A program made the translations under genes and the position numbers. From Cordylochernes scorpioides (taxonomy: Eukaryota > Arthropoda > Arachnida > Pseudoscorpiones > Chernetidae), in NCBI GenBank assembly GCA_030710605.1, contig CP092863.1:105758099-105822098 (forward strand): a stretch of DNA of 64,000 nucleotides. The letters are read 5' to 3'. Shown piece by piece: positions 28,770 through 38,771 of this stretch; the stretch's first letter is position 1; every line of letters begins with the position of its first letter. A model generated the notes under the pieces. It did no database searches. It worked only from the letters and a program-made list of their open reading frames with translations, and was not told the origin of the DNA.

Positions 28770-29185
28770 AAAGCAACTTGTATAAATATCAGTGGAAAAA
28801 AAATTTTAAACTAAAAGTAACCACCCACAGTTGTCAATAAGAAAGCTACATGAAGAACGTATCACCAACTTGAAAAAATATGATTTCACTCAAGAAAGAT
28901 TTTCTAACCAGAAAGAATTTTTTTTTTTAAATGCCAAAACATCAAATTTCAATCTCAGATAAATCCATCATTGTTAATTTGCTCCAGGTTAAAGTGAACA
29001 GCATAAAATGGTGAAATCTGGACCCAATCTGCAATTTCTTTTTAACAAAGTTCTTGTGATGACAAGGTAGATAGCCAAGGTCATGAAAATGTGGGAGAAT
29101 CCTATAGTTGTGGCCAGATACACAAAAAGCTGAGTGTTTCAATACGCCCAATTTGGTTAATTTCAGATAGGTTAAATTAGGTTAG
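28770..29185. other. Sequence upstream of the TBP-like gene, nothing recognised
   Basis: Would hold its promoter or first intron. No TATA box at a convincing distance. A small minus-strand ORF at 28942-29151 has no recognisable content. Confidence 0.3.
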
Positions 29186-29189
29186 TTTT

Positions 29190-29527
29190 CTTTGCAGGTC
29201 CCAAGCTAGGATGAAAAAGGAGGGGGAGCAATAACAAGCTCGCAAAAAAACCTGGGCTCAGCTGGCCAGGTTGATAGTACCCTGTAAGGGCTCCTAATCC
29301 AGGGATACAGGATGAGCAGCGTTTGTACTCCATGTTAGGAGCAGCTGCACATGGCGTCTGTTTCTCATGTCAGAGGCAGCCATTTCTTTTGGAGCTAAGT
29401 CGGCCTGCCAATGAGTAGTGCTCCCAGTCTTAATGACAAAGGCAGACGCATTCTACTTCACCCAGTCATGGTTCTCAAGCTTGATACCTTAGTATGATTG
29501 AGTGGAGATAAGAAAGAAGAAGAAGGT
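29190..29527 (+). mobile_element. SINE-2, full length
   Basis: tgcaggtcccaagctaggat, ggctcctaatccagggata, gcgtttgtactccatgtt and the tail caagcttgataccttag plus gagtggagataagaaag. Confidence 0.75.
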
Positions 29528-29639
29528 TAGTTTTTTTTTTTTAAATGGAATTATTTTCATGAGTTGGCCAATCAAGCATATGCAGTTTGGGATTCTTCCT
29601 GGTTAGATGAATTCAGTTCCCTTACTGGTAGATGAATCT

Positions 29640-29735
29640 GTTATAAAATTATTATTATTGTGGGGTTTATGGAACATGTCTGATTGTAGATAAGATTCTG
29701 GGTTCGAATCCTGTCAGGCTTTTACATTTTTTTTT
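29640..29735 (+). repeat. tRNA-like SINE head or tRNA relic
   Basis: An exact B box (ggttcgaatcc at about 29702) followed by tgtcaggcttttac and a T-run. No acceptor stem or clear A box can be found, so it is not a functional tRNA gene. Confidence 0.3.
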
Positions 29736-29749
29736 CTTTGTGGTCAATA

Positions 29750-30046
29750 GTTATAGGACTTTTCTAAGAAGAGATTGAAACTAATGGCGATGATTAATAA
29801 AGACAAAGATCTCTCCTGTGAGATACTCATTTCTGCGGACTGCGAAAACATCGCCAATTGCATTACTCCATGCTAGGCCTATTGCGGCCTATCCATTGCG
29901 GTAAACACAAATAGTTCCATTTTTAAAACAACCTAATTTAACCAATCTGAACCCAACACAGCATATTGATATAATCGGACGCACATTGTCACCAGTGGTT
30001 TGCAGAAACGAGTGTAGCTCACTTCATTTCTTTTGTTAGAAAGCTT
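29750..30046 (+). repeat. Repeat U, copy 1
   Basis: actcatttctgcggactgcg, ccatgctaggcctattg, ttaaaacaacctaattta, agcatattgata and ccagtggtttgcagaaa also occur in this order at 31.60-32.29 kb. Confidence 0.5.
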
Positions 30047-30047
30047 A

Positions 30048-31110
30048 TCATCTTTCTTATCTCCACTCAATCATATCAGGGCATCAAGCTTGTTGATGGT
30101 GTCTGCTGTGGGTATAAGTAGACCTCATCAATGGATGAGTCAATACAGTCAATGATGTGGTTTGGGGTTGCTGGTTGACACTTAGTACATAGTGGGAAAC
30201 CTTGCAACCATTCTGGAAAGTCATTGTCTGTAGATAACCAGACTTAAGTCTGGAAATCAAAGACTGTTGTTCCATCGGGAGGACAGAATTGGTGCTTGTC
30301 TCTCCTGCACTGTACCAGTCATGTGCAGCATTAGATTTCCATTCCTGCAGGCATTGGGTTTTGATGGTACGGAGGAGGTCTCTTTCGTCTAGTTGGGTGG
30401 TAGATTTCCTGGCCTCAGGGTGGCCAAGAGCTCCAGCCTTTGCCAGAAAGTCTGCCAGCTCATTACCAGGAATTCCAACGTGAGCTGGAAGCCGTTGCAC
30501 TGTGACAGAGCTCTTGGCTTGGTTTACAGATTTAGCGATGCTCTTGAGAAGAGGTTCTTGGATGGAGAAGCAGCTTTGAAGGGTATAAATGGCTGCTCTT
30601 GAGTCGTAGTAGATTATTATATTGCTTGGTGAGTTGATGTTTTTTTAGAGCCGTATCTATAGCAGAGAGTTCTGATTTATAAACTGTCTAGGGTGGGAGA
30701 GGGAGATATTTTCCAAGATCTTATCTTTGTTGATAGCAATTCCACTGCCAGACAGTCCAGTTTCAAGTTGGCTACCGTCAGTGTAAATTGTGATGTCGAA
30801 GAGGGAGCTATTTTCCTCAATAATTTGGAGGCCAAGAGCTTTAAGTAATTCTGGCTGAGTTTCATGTTTGTGAGAATTGGCTGGTAGATGAGGGAAACAG
30901 ATGAGTTTGTTGCGAGTTCTGTGTGGGGGATAGGAAGTTCTGTGTTTGGGATTAATTGGGATGTCTAAAAGATTAGAATTGTGAGCCATGTTGAGAGGAG
31001 TAGGTCATTATAGTCTTTGATTTGGGTCCCAATTTCGAATAAAATTTCCTATAGATTGTTCTTTTGGAGAGTTAATCTTTTTGAATATGAATTTTGAGAA
31101 ACAGATTTTT
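30048..31110 (-). mobile_element. LINE-1 3' portion with RNase H domain
   Basis: Longest LINE-1 copy. Minus-strand order: linker (SNLLDIPINPKHRTSYP); RNase H start (TIYTDGSQLETGLSGSGIA, catalytic Asp in DGS) at about 30790-30740; a damaged stretch with at least one frameshift or stop at about 30650; then the RNase H end (HVGIPGNELADFLAK) at about 30480; a CCHC-like knuckle region; and the tail at 30048. RNase H-bearing LINEs belong to I/Jockey-like groups. The RT domain is missing. Confidence 0.85.
30084..30989 (-). pseudogene. LINE-1 ORF2 C-terminal region (RNase H), broken
   Basis: Two open pieces (30657-30989 and 30084-30500) with the RNase H fold split between them: DGS in the first, GNELAD in the second. 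A stop or frameshift lies around 30500-30660. The final part in this copy is shifted out of frame relative to the knuckle CTKC...H..DC seen at 10.6 kb. Confidence 0.8.
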
Positions 31111-31277
31111 CTCCTTAGGTGCAGGGGAAGAAGGTTGGATTAAAGAGAAAGTTTATGGCTTAAGTCAATGGGGTCATTCTTTAATGGTTATGGCTTTCTT
31201 CATGATAAATATTATGGTTCCTACCATGGTTTCTTTAAGAAATCCTCACCTTCAAGAAATAAGAAGTAGAATTCTCT

Positions 31278-31593
31278 CTTTTTTTTTTACTTATCCCTAG
31301 TACACGTGGTACAAGCCATGATAATCATGGTGGGTAGTTAGCCACTGCTTTTACTGTGAGTGTACCACATATCTACACATGTGAAAGGCAGTTCAACTTT
31401 GCACTTACAAATGTGCCAGAGCCCCTTTTGGTTACTTGCACTCGCTGGTGGGGTTGGACTTTTGCAAGAATCGGGGGCCATTGGAGTATTTTTTTTTTTT
31501 AATCAGAAAAAAAGTGCCCAATGCGGGAATCGAACCCGGGTCATAGCGGTCGAAAACCATCGGTTTAGACCATCCTTCCACCGACCCCCGAAA
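31278..31593 (-). mobile_element. SINE-1, full length, with 10-bp target duplication
   Basis: Bounded by agaattctct at 31268-31277 and 31594-31603. Exact B box on the minus strand at about 31530. T-run at the 3' end. Confidence 0.85.
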
Positions 31594-31603
31594 AGAATTC
31601 TCT

Positions 31604-32290
31604 GAAGGATATAAATCTTCTTCTTGAGATAAATACTCATTTCTGCAGATTGCGAAACATGTCGGCAATTGTAATATTCCACGCTAGGTCTACTCGCTGT
31701 GAAAATATTGTTTTAAAACAACCTACACTAACCAAATTACACTAAGGTATCAAGCTTGTAAAGCTTTAGACTTTTGATGGTGTCTGCTGGGGAAGAGTAG
31801 AGCTCATCAATGGATGAGTCAATACAGTCAATAATGTGTTTTGGGGTTGCAGGTTGACACTTAGTACATAGTGAGAAAACCTTGCAACCATTCTGGAAAG
31901 TCATTGTCCATAGATGACCAGACTTAAGTCTGGAAATCAAAGACTGTTGTTCTCTTGGGAAGACAGAACTGGTGTTTGTCCCTCCTGCTTTTTACCAGTT
32001 ATGTGCAGCATCAGATTTCCATTCCTGCTAACCGAATTTAGCCTATCTGAACCTAAAGTAATCGGACATAATTTAGCATATTGATTAGAATAACAGGGTA
32101 ATAAGACTATATCCAAATAGATAAATAGTGTGAGACATTTCGGTAACAGAGTCACAGCCTTCTTAAAATGCAACAAACATGCTGCATTTTTTCATTCAGT
32201 ACTTTTACTTTTCATTAGCATATGGATATACTTGATGACATGTTGCCATTAGTGGTTTACAGAAATGTGTATCTAACATCTTCTTTGTGT
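31604..32290 (+). repeat. Repeat U, copy 2, interrupted by LINE-1 and a PLE-B piece
   Basis: 31604-31736 and 32030-32290 match repeat U copy 1. Between them 31737-32030 is a minus-strand LINE-1 3' end (KSGHLWTMTFQNGCK frame, then the SIDELYSSPADTIK frame). 32095-32170 is a PLE-B fragment (agacatttcggtaacagag). Confidence 0.6.
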
Positions 32291-33600
32291 TTATAATATG
32301 TGCATCTTACTTTGTGTGTAATTTTCACTTCAAATTTACCAATAGTTTAGGCGATGAAAGTCAAATTATAGATGGTGTGTATAATCTTCTCAAACAGCTT
32401 TTAGTCCATTGTTTACCGTATCAACTTTTCTCTCATCTCCATGAATAATATTTGTATATTAGGAGCAATTGCCAGTTTGAATAAAGCTACAGGTTTGAAA
32501 CTGCTTTCCTATCTTAATCTTAACTGACCTAAATCATCTATAAAAGAAAAATCTCTATGACATGCAATTTGAAAACTGTACCTTTTGTGAGGGGAGAGCT
32601 TAAATCTTTTTATTTCTAAACAAAATCTTTAAAATACAGCTTTTTATTTTTTTCTTGAGACATAGCTTTAAACCAAATTTTATTTTTAAAATGTATTTAA
32701 AAGTGTCTTGTAAAATGTTTTTGCATCGTAAAAAGTTGTTAAATTTTGTTAAAAGATGTATCATGATCTACTTTATTAACTCTAATACATATAAGGACAA
32801 AGTATAATTGTCTTAAAAAATAACATCAACTTTCATGGAATATCAAATTTCTTATCGTGTTAATATATGTAAGTTTTACTAAAACTAACTTATCTCTTAG
32901 ATAAACGTAAGTTTTAAAAAGCCGAAAAGTACAAGATCATACCTTGAGTTAGTTGATTTGAGTTAGTTGACATCGCCTTAAATATTTAGGCTTGTTTAAA
33001 TTAATGTTCAGCTGAAAATATCAAATATTATCTCTATTTTAAAAATAAATAATATATATTTAAATAAATATTATTAGAAAAAAACTAGACAGAAGAACCA
33101 AACAAAAAACATTCGGGGTTTGGCGCCTAGTGGTAGTGTAGCCAAATCAAATGGTGGTAAAAATATTTACCCAAAATTTATATAAGCGCGCTTGATAATA
33201 TTAATAGAGTAACGAAATTTTTATTTGAAAATATTAATTGTGATTATTCAACAAATCATATTATTTTATATTATAAATTGTATTTAATTTTTTATTACTA
33301 TAAAAAATTGAGTTATTTACCATGAACCAAACGAAAAAATGTGCTATTTTAACAGTGGTCATTGCAGCACGCGCTTATTTGAATATGAAATTTCGAATTT
33401 CATTTTAAAATTTTTAATTTCATAAATAATATTACTTCATTCACCTATATATTTCTGAAAAAAAAGTACTAATAAAAAATGTCCAACGCACCTATATTAA
33501 GAAAAAAGTAATCAGATATAGAAATTATACTTAAACGCACAACCACTAGACAATAAGCAAAAAGTTATTTGACCGTGAACCAAAATCTTGAATGAGAGTC
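32291..33600. other. AT-rich intergenic sequence, nothing recognised
   Basis: No ORF above noise, no shared repeat and no RNA gene seen. Nucleotide make-up is strongly AT-rich. Confidence 0.4.
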
Positions 33601-33609
33601 GAGTCACAA

Positions 33610-33613
33610 CTTA

Positions 33614-33644
<31 letters not shown>

Positions 33645-33790
33645 TATATTATATTATATTATATATATATATAAAAGTCAATTTCTGTCTGTCTGTCTGT
33701 TTCGCGATAAACTCAAAAACTACTGAACCAATTGGTACCAAATATTGCATGTCGCTTTTTATAAACCTGAGGAAAATTTTCGGCTGCATT
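33610..33790 (+). mobile_element. Possible Helitron-like 5' fragment with (TA)n
   Basis: A (TA)n run at 33625-33672 is followed by aaaagtcaatttctgtctg, tctgtttcgcgataaactc and ctactgaaccaattggtacc. I know this string type from the starts of many arthropod non-autonomous Helitrons. No matching 3' end assigned. Confidence 0.35.
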
Positions 33791-33894
33791 TTGATTAGTA
33801 TTTTTGGCTATTTCTTTTTTTCATTTGAAGAACTTTTTTTTACGCGGACTAATCCAGAATGGAATGAATACCAAAATATGGCCATTTTTTTAAA

Positions 33895-33965
33895 GCATCG
33901 GTGGTTCAGTGGTAGAATGCTCGCCTGCCAGGCGGGCGGCCAGGGTTCGATTCCCGGCCAATGCA
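33895..33965 (+). tRNA. tRNA-Gly(GCC), possibly degenerate
   Basis: 71-nt cloverleaf. Acceptor strand gcatcgg / ccaatgc, A box tggttcagtgg, anticodon loop ctgccag with GCC, B box ggttcgattcc, discriminator A, then a T8 Pol III terminator. It follows the conserved animal tRNA-Gly(GCC) sequence closely. Two mismatches are visible: C5-A68 in the acceptor stem and A50-G64 in the T stem. These may lower or abolish function. It stands alone between Helitron-like fragments. Confidence 0.75.
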
Positions 33966-34316
33966 TTTTTTTTAACAATTTTTAAAACTCATTTATATTA
34001 TATCTTCTATATATATATAAATGAATGTTTGTATGTTTGTTTGTTTGTTTGTTGGTTTGTATGTCCAGTATACAAATTCGCAGTAGTTCACTAATTCAAA
34101 CCAAAATTTCCATACATAGGTAAAAAATACAGGGAAGACGATAGGCTATTTTAAAAAATATATAAATCAATTATTAAAACTATATATTATTAGTCAGAAA
34201 ATGATGATGACGATATTGCTGTATCATGTAAGATTATCAGATACAAAATTATATCGGGAAAATTTCTAAAAAGCAGAGACCACGGGTGAAACCAGCTCAT
34301 TATTTTGTACGCAGGA

Positions 34317-35159
34317 TCAATCAAACTCTTTGATACAATAGTGAGAGCTGTCCTGATGTGTGCCGCTCCATTATGGGCAACAGAGCATAAAGACTTACTG
34401 GACAATATACAAGACATATTTATCCGTAGGTTCCTGAATCTGCCCAGATACACTCCAGGTTACCTAATCAGATTAGAAACCGGTCGTATCTCATTGAGTG
34501 TAACAGCCTTAAAATTAACCCTGAAGTATTGGCTGCGGGTGTTGAATATGAGCAGTGACAGATTGCCACGTATATGTTTTAATAGAACACGGGAACTCTC
34601 TAATGCTTCGGGCACACCCATCGGTTTCATTAAAAAGCTCACTAATCTGCTTAACGATAATGGATCCCCTGCACTTGTTTCCTGTGATGACCCTGAAACG
34701 CTGAGGAGCGCGATTACAGGGCTCTTAAAAACAGCGGCAGACCAATCTATACAAAACGACCTTACAAGAATGGATAAATCTAAGCTATACTCTCACTACA
34801 AAGACATTCACATATCTTTCATGACGGAGGGATACCTTTTAGGGGATTTTCCTTTCCCGGTTGTAAGACTACTCGCACAAGTTAGAATACTTTCAAGTTT
34901 TTTTAGAGAAAACCACACCAAGATGCTCTGCGGTGAGGACCCGACTTGTACCTTCTGTAATTCAAAACTACAAAATGAAATCACTCACTATATTTTTGAT
35001 TGCTCTGCTCTGAAAGAAGAAAGAAGAACCCTTATGCTCAAAACTGGGCAACTCTGTGCTTCACTTCCATCAATAATTGACAATATGACCCAGAATAAGT
35101 ATATTGCTACGGCGTTTTATGGTTTCCACAAGTCCATATCTCAGAAGAAGGCCAAGTGA
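34317..35159 (+). CDS. LINE-3 ORF2 C-terminal fragment
   Basis: About 280 codons open to a TGA at 35157. Starts inside the thumb region (KLFDTIVRAVLMCAAPLW, then IFIRRFLNLPRYTPGYLI), and ends with a CCHC-type knuckle (CTFCNSK...H...DCSALKEERR) and KSISQKKAK. It has no catalytic RT motifs because of 5' truncation, and no intact start of its own. Confidence 0.8.
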   Translation, partial: SIKLFDTIVRAVLMCAAPLWATEHKDLLDNIQDIFIRRFLNLPRYTPGYLIRLETGRISLSVTALKLTLKYWLRVLNMSSDRLPRICFNRTRELSNASGTPIGFIKKLTNLLNDNGSPALVSCDDPETLRSAITGLLKTAADQSIQNDLTRMDKSKLYSHYKDIHISFMTEGYLLGDFPFPVVRLLAQVRILSSFFRENHTKMLCGEDPTCTFCNSKLQNEITHYIFDCSALKEERRTLMLKTGQLCASLPSIIDNMTQNKYIATAFYGFHKSISQKKAK

Positions 35160-35390
35160 TACTCACTCCTCACTTTCTTACTGCTACTCTTTTTGTGTTG
35201 ATTTCTTGCTTCCCTCTTTCTTATTATTATTATTATTTTTTTCCTTTTCTTGTTTTTTTTTTCTTTCTCTTTTTACTCTGTATATATCGCTATTTCCGTT
35301 GTCTCACTGCTTTGTTCTTATGCATACCTCTGGTGAATCCTGTATAGGGTCAGTGACCCTAAATAAAGGCTTTTTTGTTGTTGTTGTTGT
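34317..35390 (+). mobile_element. LINE-3, 5'-truncated, with perfect 15-bp target duplication
   Basis: Bounded by attttgtacgcagga at 34302-34316 and 35391-35405. It holds the ORF2 end and a 3' UTR closing with cctgtatagggtcagtg, accctaaataaagg and a (TTG)n tail. This copy defines the 3' end for the two minus-strand copies at 24.9 and 25.6 kb. Confidence 0.9.
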
Positions 35391-35619
35391 ATTTTGTACG
35401 CAGGAACAAAATTCTAACATAAAAACATTCATTCGAGCAGAAAACAAAAGCCAGATCATCTTTCTATAAAAATATCGCTTCTCAGACACAAAGTTTGGAG
35501 CGGGACGTTTCACAAGAGTGACATCCACGCCGCCAATTTATAATTGTAACGAATAGTATTTAAATAAAAAATTTAATCGGGTAAAACCCGGGCGTTGCCT
35601 GGGTCATTCAGCTAGTTTA

Positions 35620-37280
35620 TATATATTGTACTTATATATCAATATAAAAATATTTTTATTATCATCTTTAAATCCTAATTATTATGTTACTTTTAATCTT
35701 TTTTGAAAGCCCACCCCGATTCTGAAATTTTTTTGCAGAGAAAGAGATAGTAGGGGTCTGTGGAGGCAATGACTTTCAGTTCAATGAGCAAAATAAGATA
35801 AACTAGTTGGACGGAATTCCCAGAAAACACAGAATCACTAATAACTATCAATTCAATCGTTTATGAATATTTAAGCATTGAAGTCAAACTTTGGTAGTAA
35901 CCTTTTGCCATTCAGAATCTTTGAGCACTCATAATTAAGGTAGTAGTACAAAATTCAAACCATTTTGAAGCGCATGCTTCTATTTAAAATGGAAAAAATA
36001 TCTACTGACTTTACTGCAATGATAAAATAATAAAAGAGCCTAGCTCATCAATAGTGAACCCTCCCAGAAGTTTCGCCAGTTTAACCTACCATACCGCTGT
36101 GATATTGTTTTGAGTTGTTTTGCTTTTATACCATATTGAAACAATACTCTTGGCAAAATTATTTTAATTGAATTATGAACTTAATATTTTTTTTAGGCCA
36201 GTATATATACTTATAATTTAAAAGATAGTTGAAATCAAGGATAATTGCAAATAGCCCTATGGTTTCACAATTAATATCGCCAACTAGAATTGCAAATTAT
36301 TATAATTTTCTATGATGTGCCTATACAAATATATGATAAATATGAGTTATAAATTTATTATTCTGTAACTGAACATTTCACCCAGAGATAGAATCAACAT
36401 TTATGAAGAAATTTTTAGCATGTCCATTAAGGAAAATTAGCGATTCAAATGATTAAGAAGTTTTATAGTGAGGTGTAGGACTTAATAATTTCAGCTGTCT
36501 TTGAATGAAAATATAGATTGGTTATTTACAGCCAGCAGTATTCTATATTAAATATATATTCCTCCAAATGTTTCTTATTTTTACTTGATTCTCACTATTT
36601 TATTCTAATTATGATATAAATTTGTTAATAAAGATACAATTTTTAAAAAGTAATATTTTAACGATGATTTTGAAAATTCAATAAAAATATTTTCAAAGTC
36701 TTACGCTTTGGAGTTTATTAATCTGGAATGTGTCATGAAAAATGGTTAATTTAAAAAAGATAATCAAAACATAATGGCATGACTACAATGTTTACACCTA
36801 TATTAATTAATTATTGTTTAATTAAGCGTGAATTTATTAAATATCAAATAGACAAAATAATTTGGATATATGGAATATATTTATCTTCGCGTGGGTAAAA
36901 TAATAAAATTGTTCAAAATATTATTAATACTTAAAAAGGAAATAAATTGAGTTACCCTGTTTGTTTATGTCTCCGTCTTAATGCCTTGTTGTTTATTATT
37001 TCGTAAATAGACGTTTTAAATATTAATTTAAAATTAACCGTAACGAATAATAAAAATAAAACTGAAGAGATTCTATTTTGCACTATATTTTTGTTACTAT
37101 AAATATGTTTCTAATTCATTAAAACTTAAAGTAGGCCTAAAATACCTTCTATAATACCAAACCAAAAACATTAATTGTATAGATTCATAATTTTTTTTTT
37201 ATTCAACTCTAGCAAATTTACAATAACAGAAATATAATTTAACTATCTTAGATAAAAACTTAAAGCAAGTTTTGCAAAAA
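35620..37280. other. ARMH3: Region upstream of ARMH3
   Basis: AT-rich. 36000-36110 is a family M fragment (gagcctagctcatcaatag, cgccagtttaacctacca). No TATA box or CpG-rich promoter stands out. The ARMH3 5' UTR probably ends at 37280. Confidence 0.4.
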
Positions 37281-38771
37281 ATGGGGAAATCGGTTGGTTA
37301 TAAACAGCCACTAAAGGAAAAAGTTGTCCAGCTTTATGAATTATTTTTTCGTGGTGGTGACCCATCAAAGGGAAATGTGAATTTTTGGAATGAATTTTTT
37401 CTTTTAAAGCCAAATATTAAAGTACTTCATGAAGAATTTGAGAACATACCCTCATCAGATTTTGCAAAACAAAAAATAAAACCTGTTATTAATAATATTT
37501 TTATTCAAACTATTGACATGTTGAAAAATGAAAATAATATTAGAGTTGTAAATGCACTTCATATGCTTGCTGGTCTACTTACAGGATTGCATAAATGTAA
37601 AAAAGCTGGTAATAGTGCTTTTGACAAAATAGATTTTCTTATTAGTTTTGATAGTGCTGAAACATTATGGCAAAATTTAATAGAAAATATAAATTCACTT
37701 TTATTGGGAGAAACATCATCAGTTGTAAAATCTTCTGCATTAAATTTTCTACTTGCACTTGTTACAGCCACAGATAATGTGAGTGAAAATTTTTTATTGG
37801 AATATTTAATGATGAACAGCATTTTTGAAACTTTTATTAAACTACTTACAGATAACCAAGCAAGAGCAAATCATGGCTATCAAGTTACACTTATTATGAC
37901 AATCATTATAAACTATAGAAAATTTGATTCAACTAATCCTTATATTATAAAGTTGTCTATTGTTGACAATTTGGTAGCTCTAAATGGATATGGACAAGTA
38001 TTGTCTCACATTTTCTCTGAATTCAACAAAGACTTTGGGAATAGACTTCCGCCAACTAACACTAGTTTTCTTTCTTCACTTACTCAAATGGTAGGTAGCA
38101 TGTTTGTACCGGAAGAAACTAATTATTTTAAAAATTTTCCTAAAATTAACATGGCATCGTTGTTAGCATTATATGAAGCTGTACATCTTAATAGGAATTT
38201 TATTAATACTTTGACTCATTCTCAAACAGATTCTGGAAGTTTCCTGAAAAATGTTGATCCATGTGGTGATGGAACAACTGAAGTAGATTGTACGTCTCCT
38301 CCAGCCAATCTACTGACTGTTTTCTTGGAAACTTGCTCTATTCTGGTTCAGAATGTACGAGAGGAAGCAGACACGGCTAAACTCTGCTTCATTATTCTCA
38401 CGTGTATCTGCGAAGATCAGTTTGCCAATTCCATCATGCATGACATGAATGTCCTTTTCAAAGTAACTCTACACCAGATGCCTATGCGCCATCGTAAACT
38501 TCCTACGGATCGTAGTGGACCATCCCGTAGCCTGGCTGCGGCATTGCTAGACCTGATGGTGGAGTTTATCCATAGTCACATGATGCGTAGTCTGCCCGTG
38601 GACCTCTACCTACGGGCTCTAACCATCGTTCACCGTCTCATAAGCTACCAGAAGCGGTGCAGGATCCGACTTCCATTCTCCTGGCACAGTCTCTGGTCCG
38701 CCCTCATCAATCTTCTCAAGTTCGTCCAGACCCACGAGGCTGACTTTGTCAAGGAGTTCAACATCTTCCTG
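37281..38771 (+). CDS. ARMH3: ARMH3 coding exon 1
   Basis: ATG at 37281 (aaaaATGgggaaa). 497 codons ending FVKEFNIFL with the donor ctg|gtacgt at 38772. The upstream in-frame TTG at 37272 is not a start. Wobble use changes sharply at about 38280, from AT-ending to GC-ending codons. Confidence 0.92.

Larger units (their letters stand above)
34006..35615 (+). mobile_element. Non-autonomous Helitron carrying a LINE-3 insertion
   Basis: Starts tctatatatatataaatg and ends with the hairpin aacccgggcgttgcctggg plus tcattcagctag at 35604-35615. Its interior (gatattgctgtatcatg ... gtgaaaccagctc) is also the spacer of the 18.1-20.4 kb palindrome. The LINE-3 copy at 34317-35390 sits inside; removing it restores a continuous interior. 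Confidence 0.65.

Noticed and set aside
35104..35469. 121-codon ORF overlapping the end of LINE-3
   Set aside because: Alternate frame running through the LINE-3 3' UTR and (TTG)n tail; the same frame in the 24.9-kb copy shows it is just the repeat.
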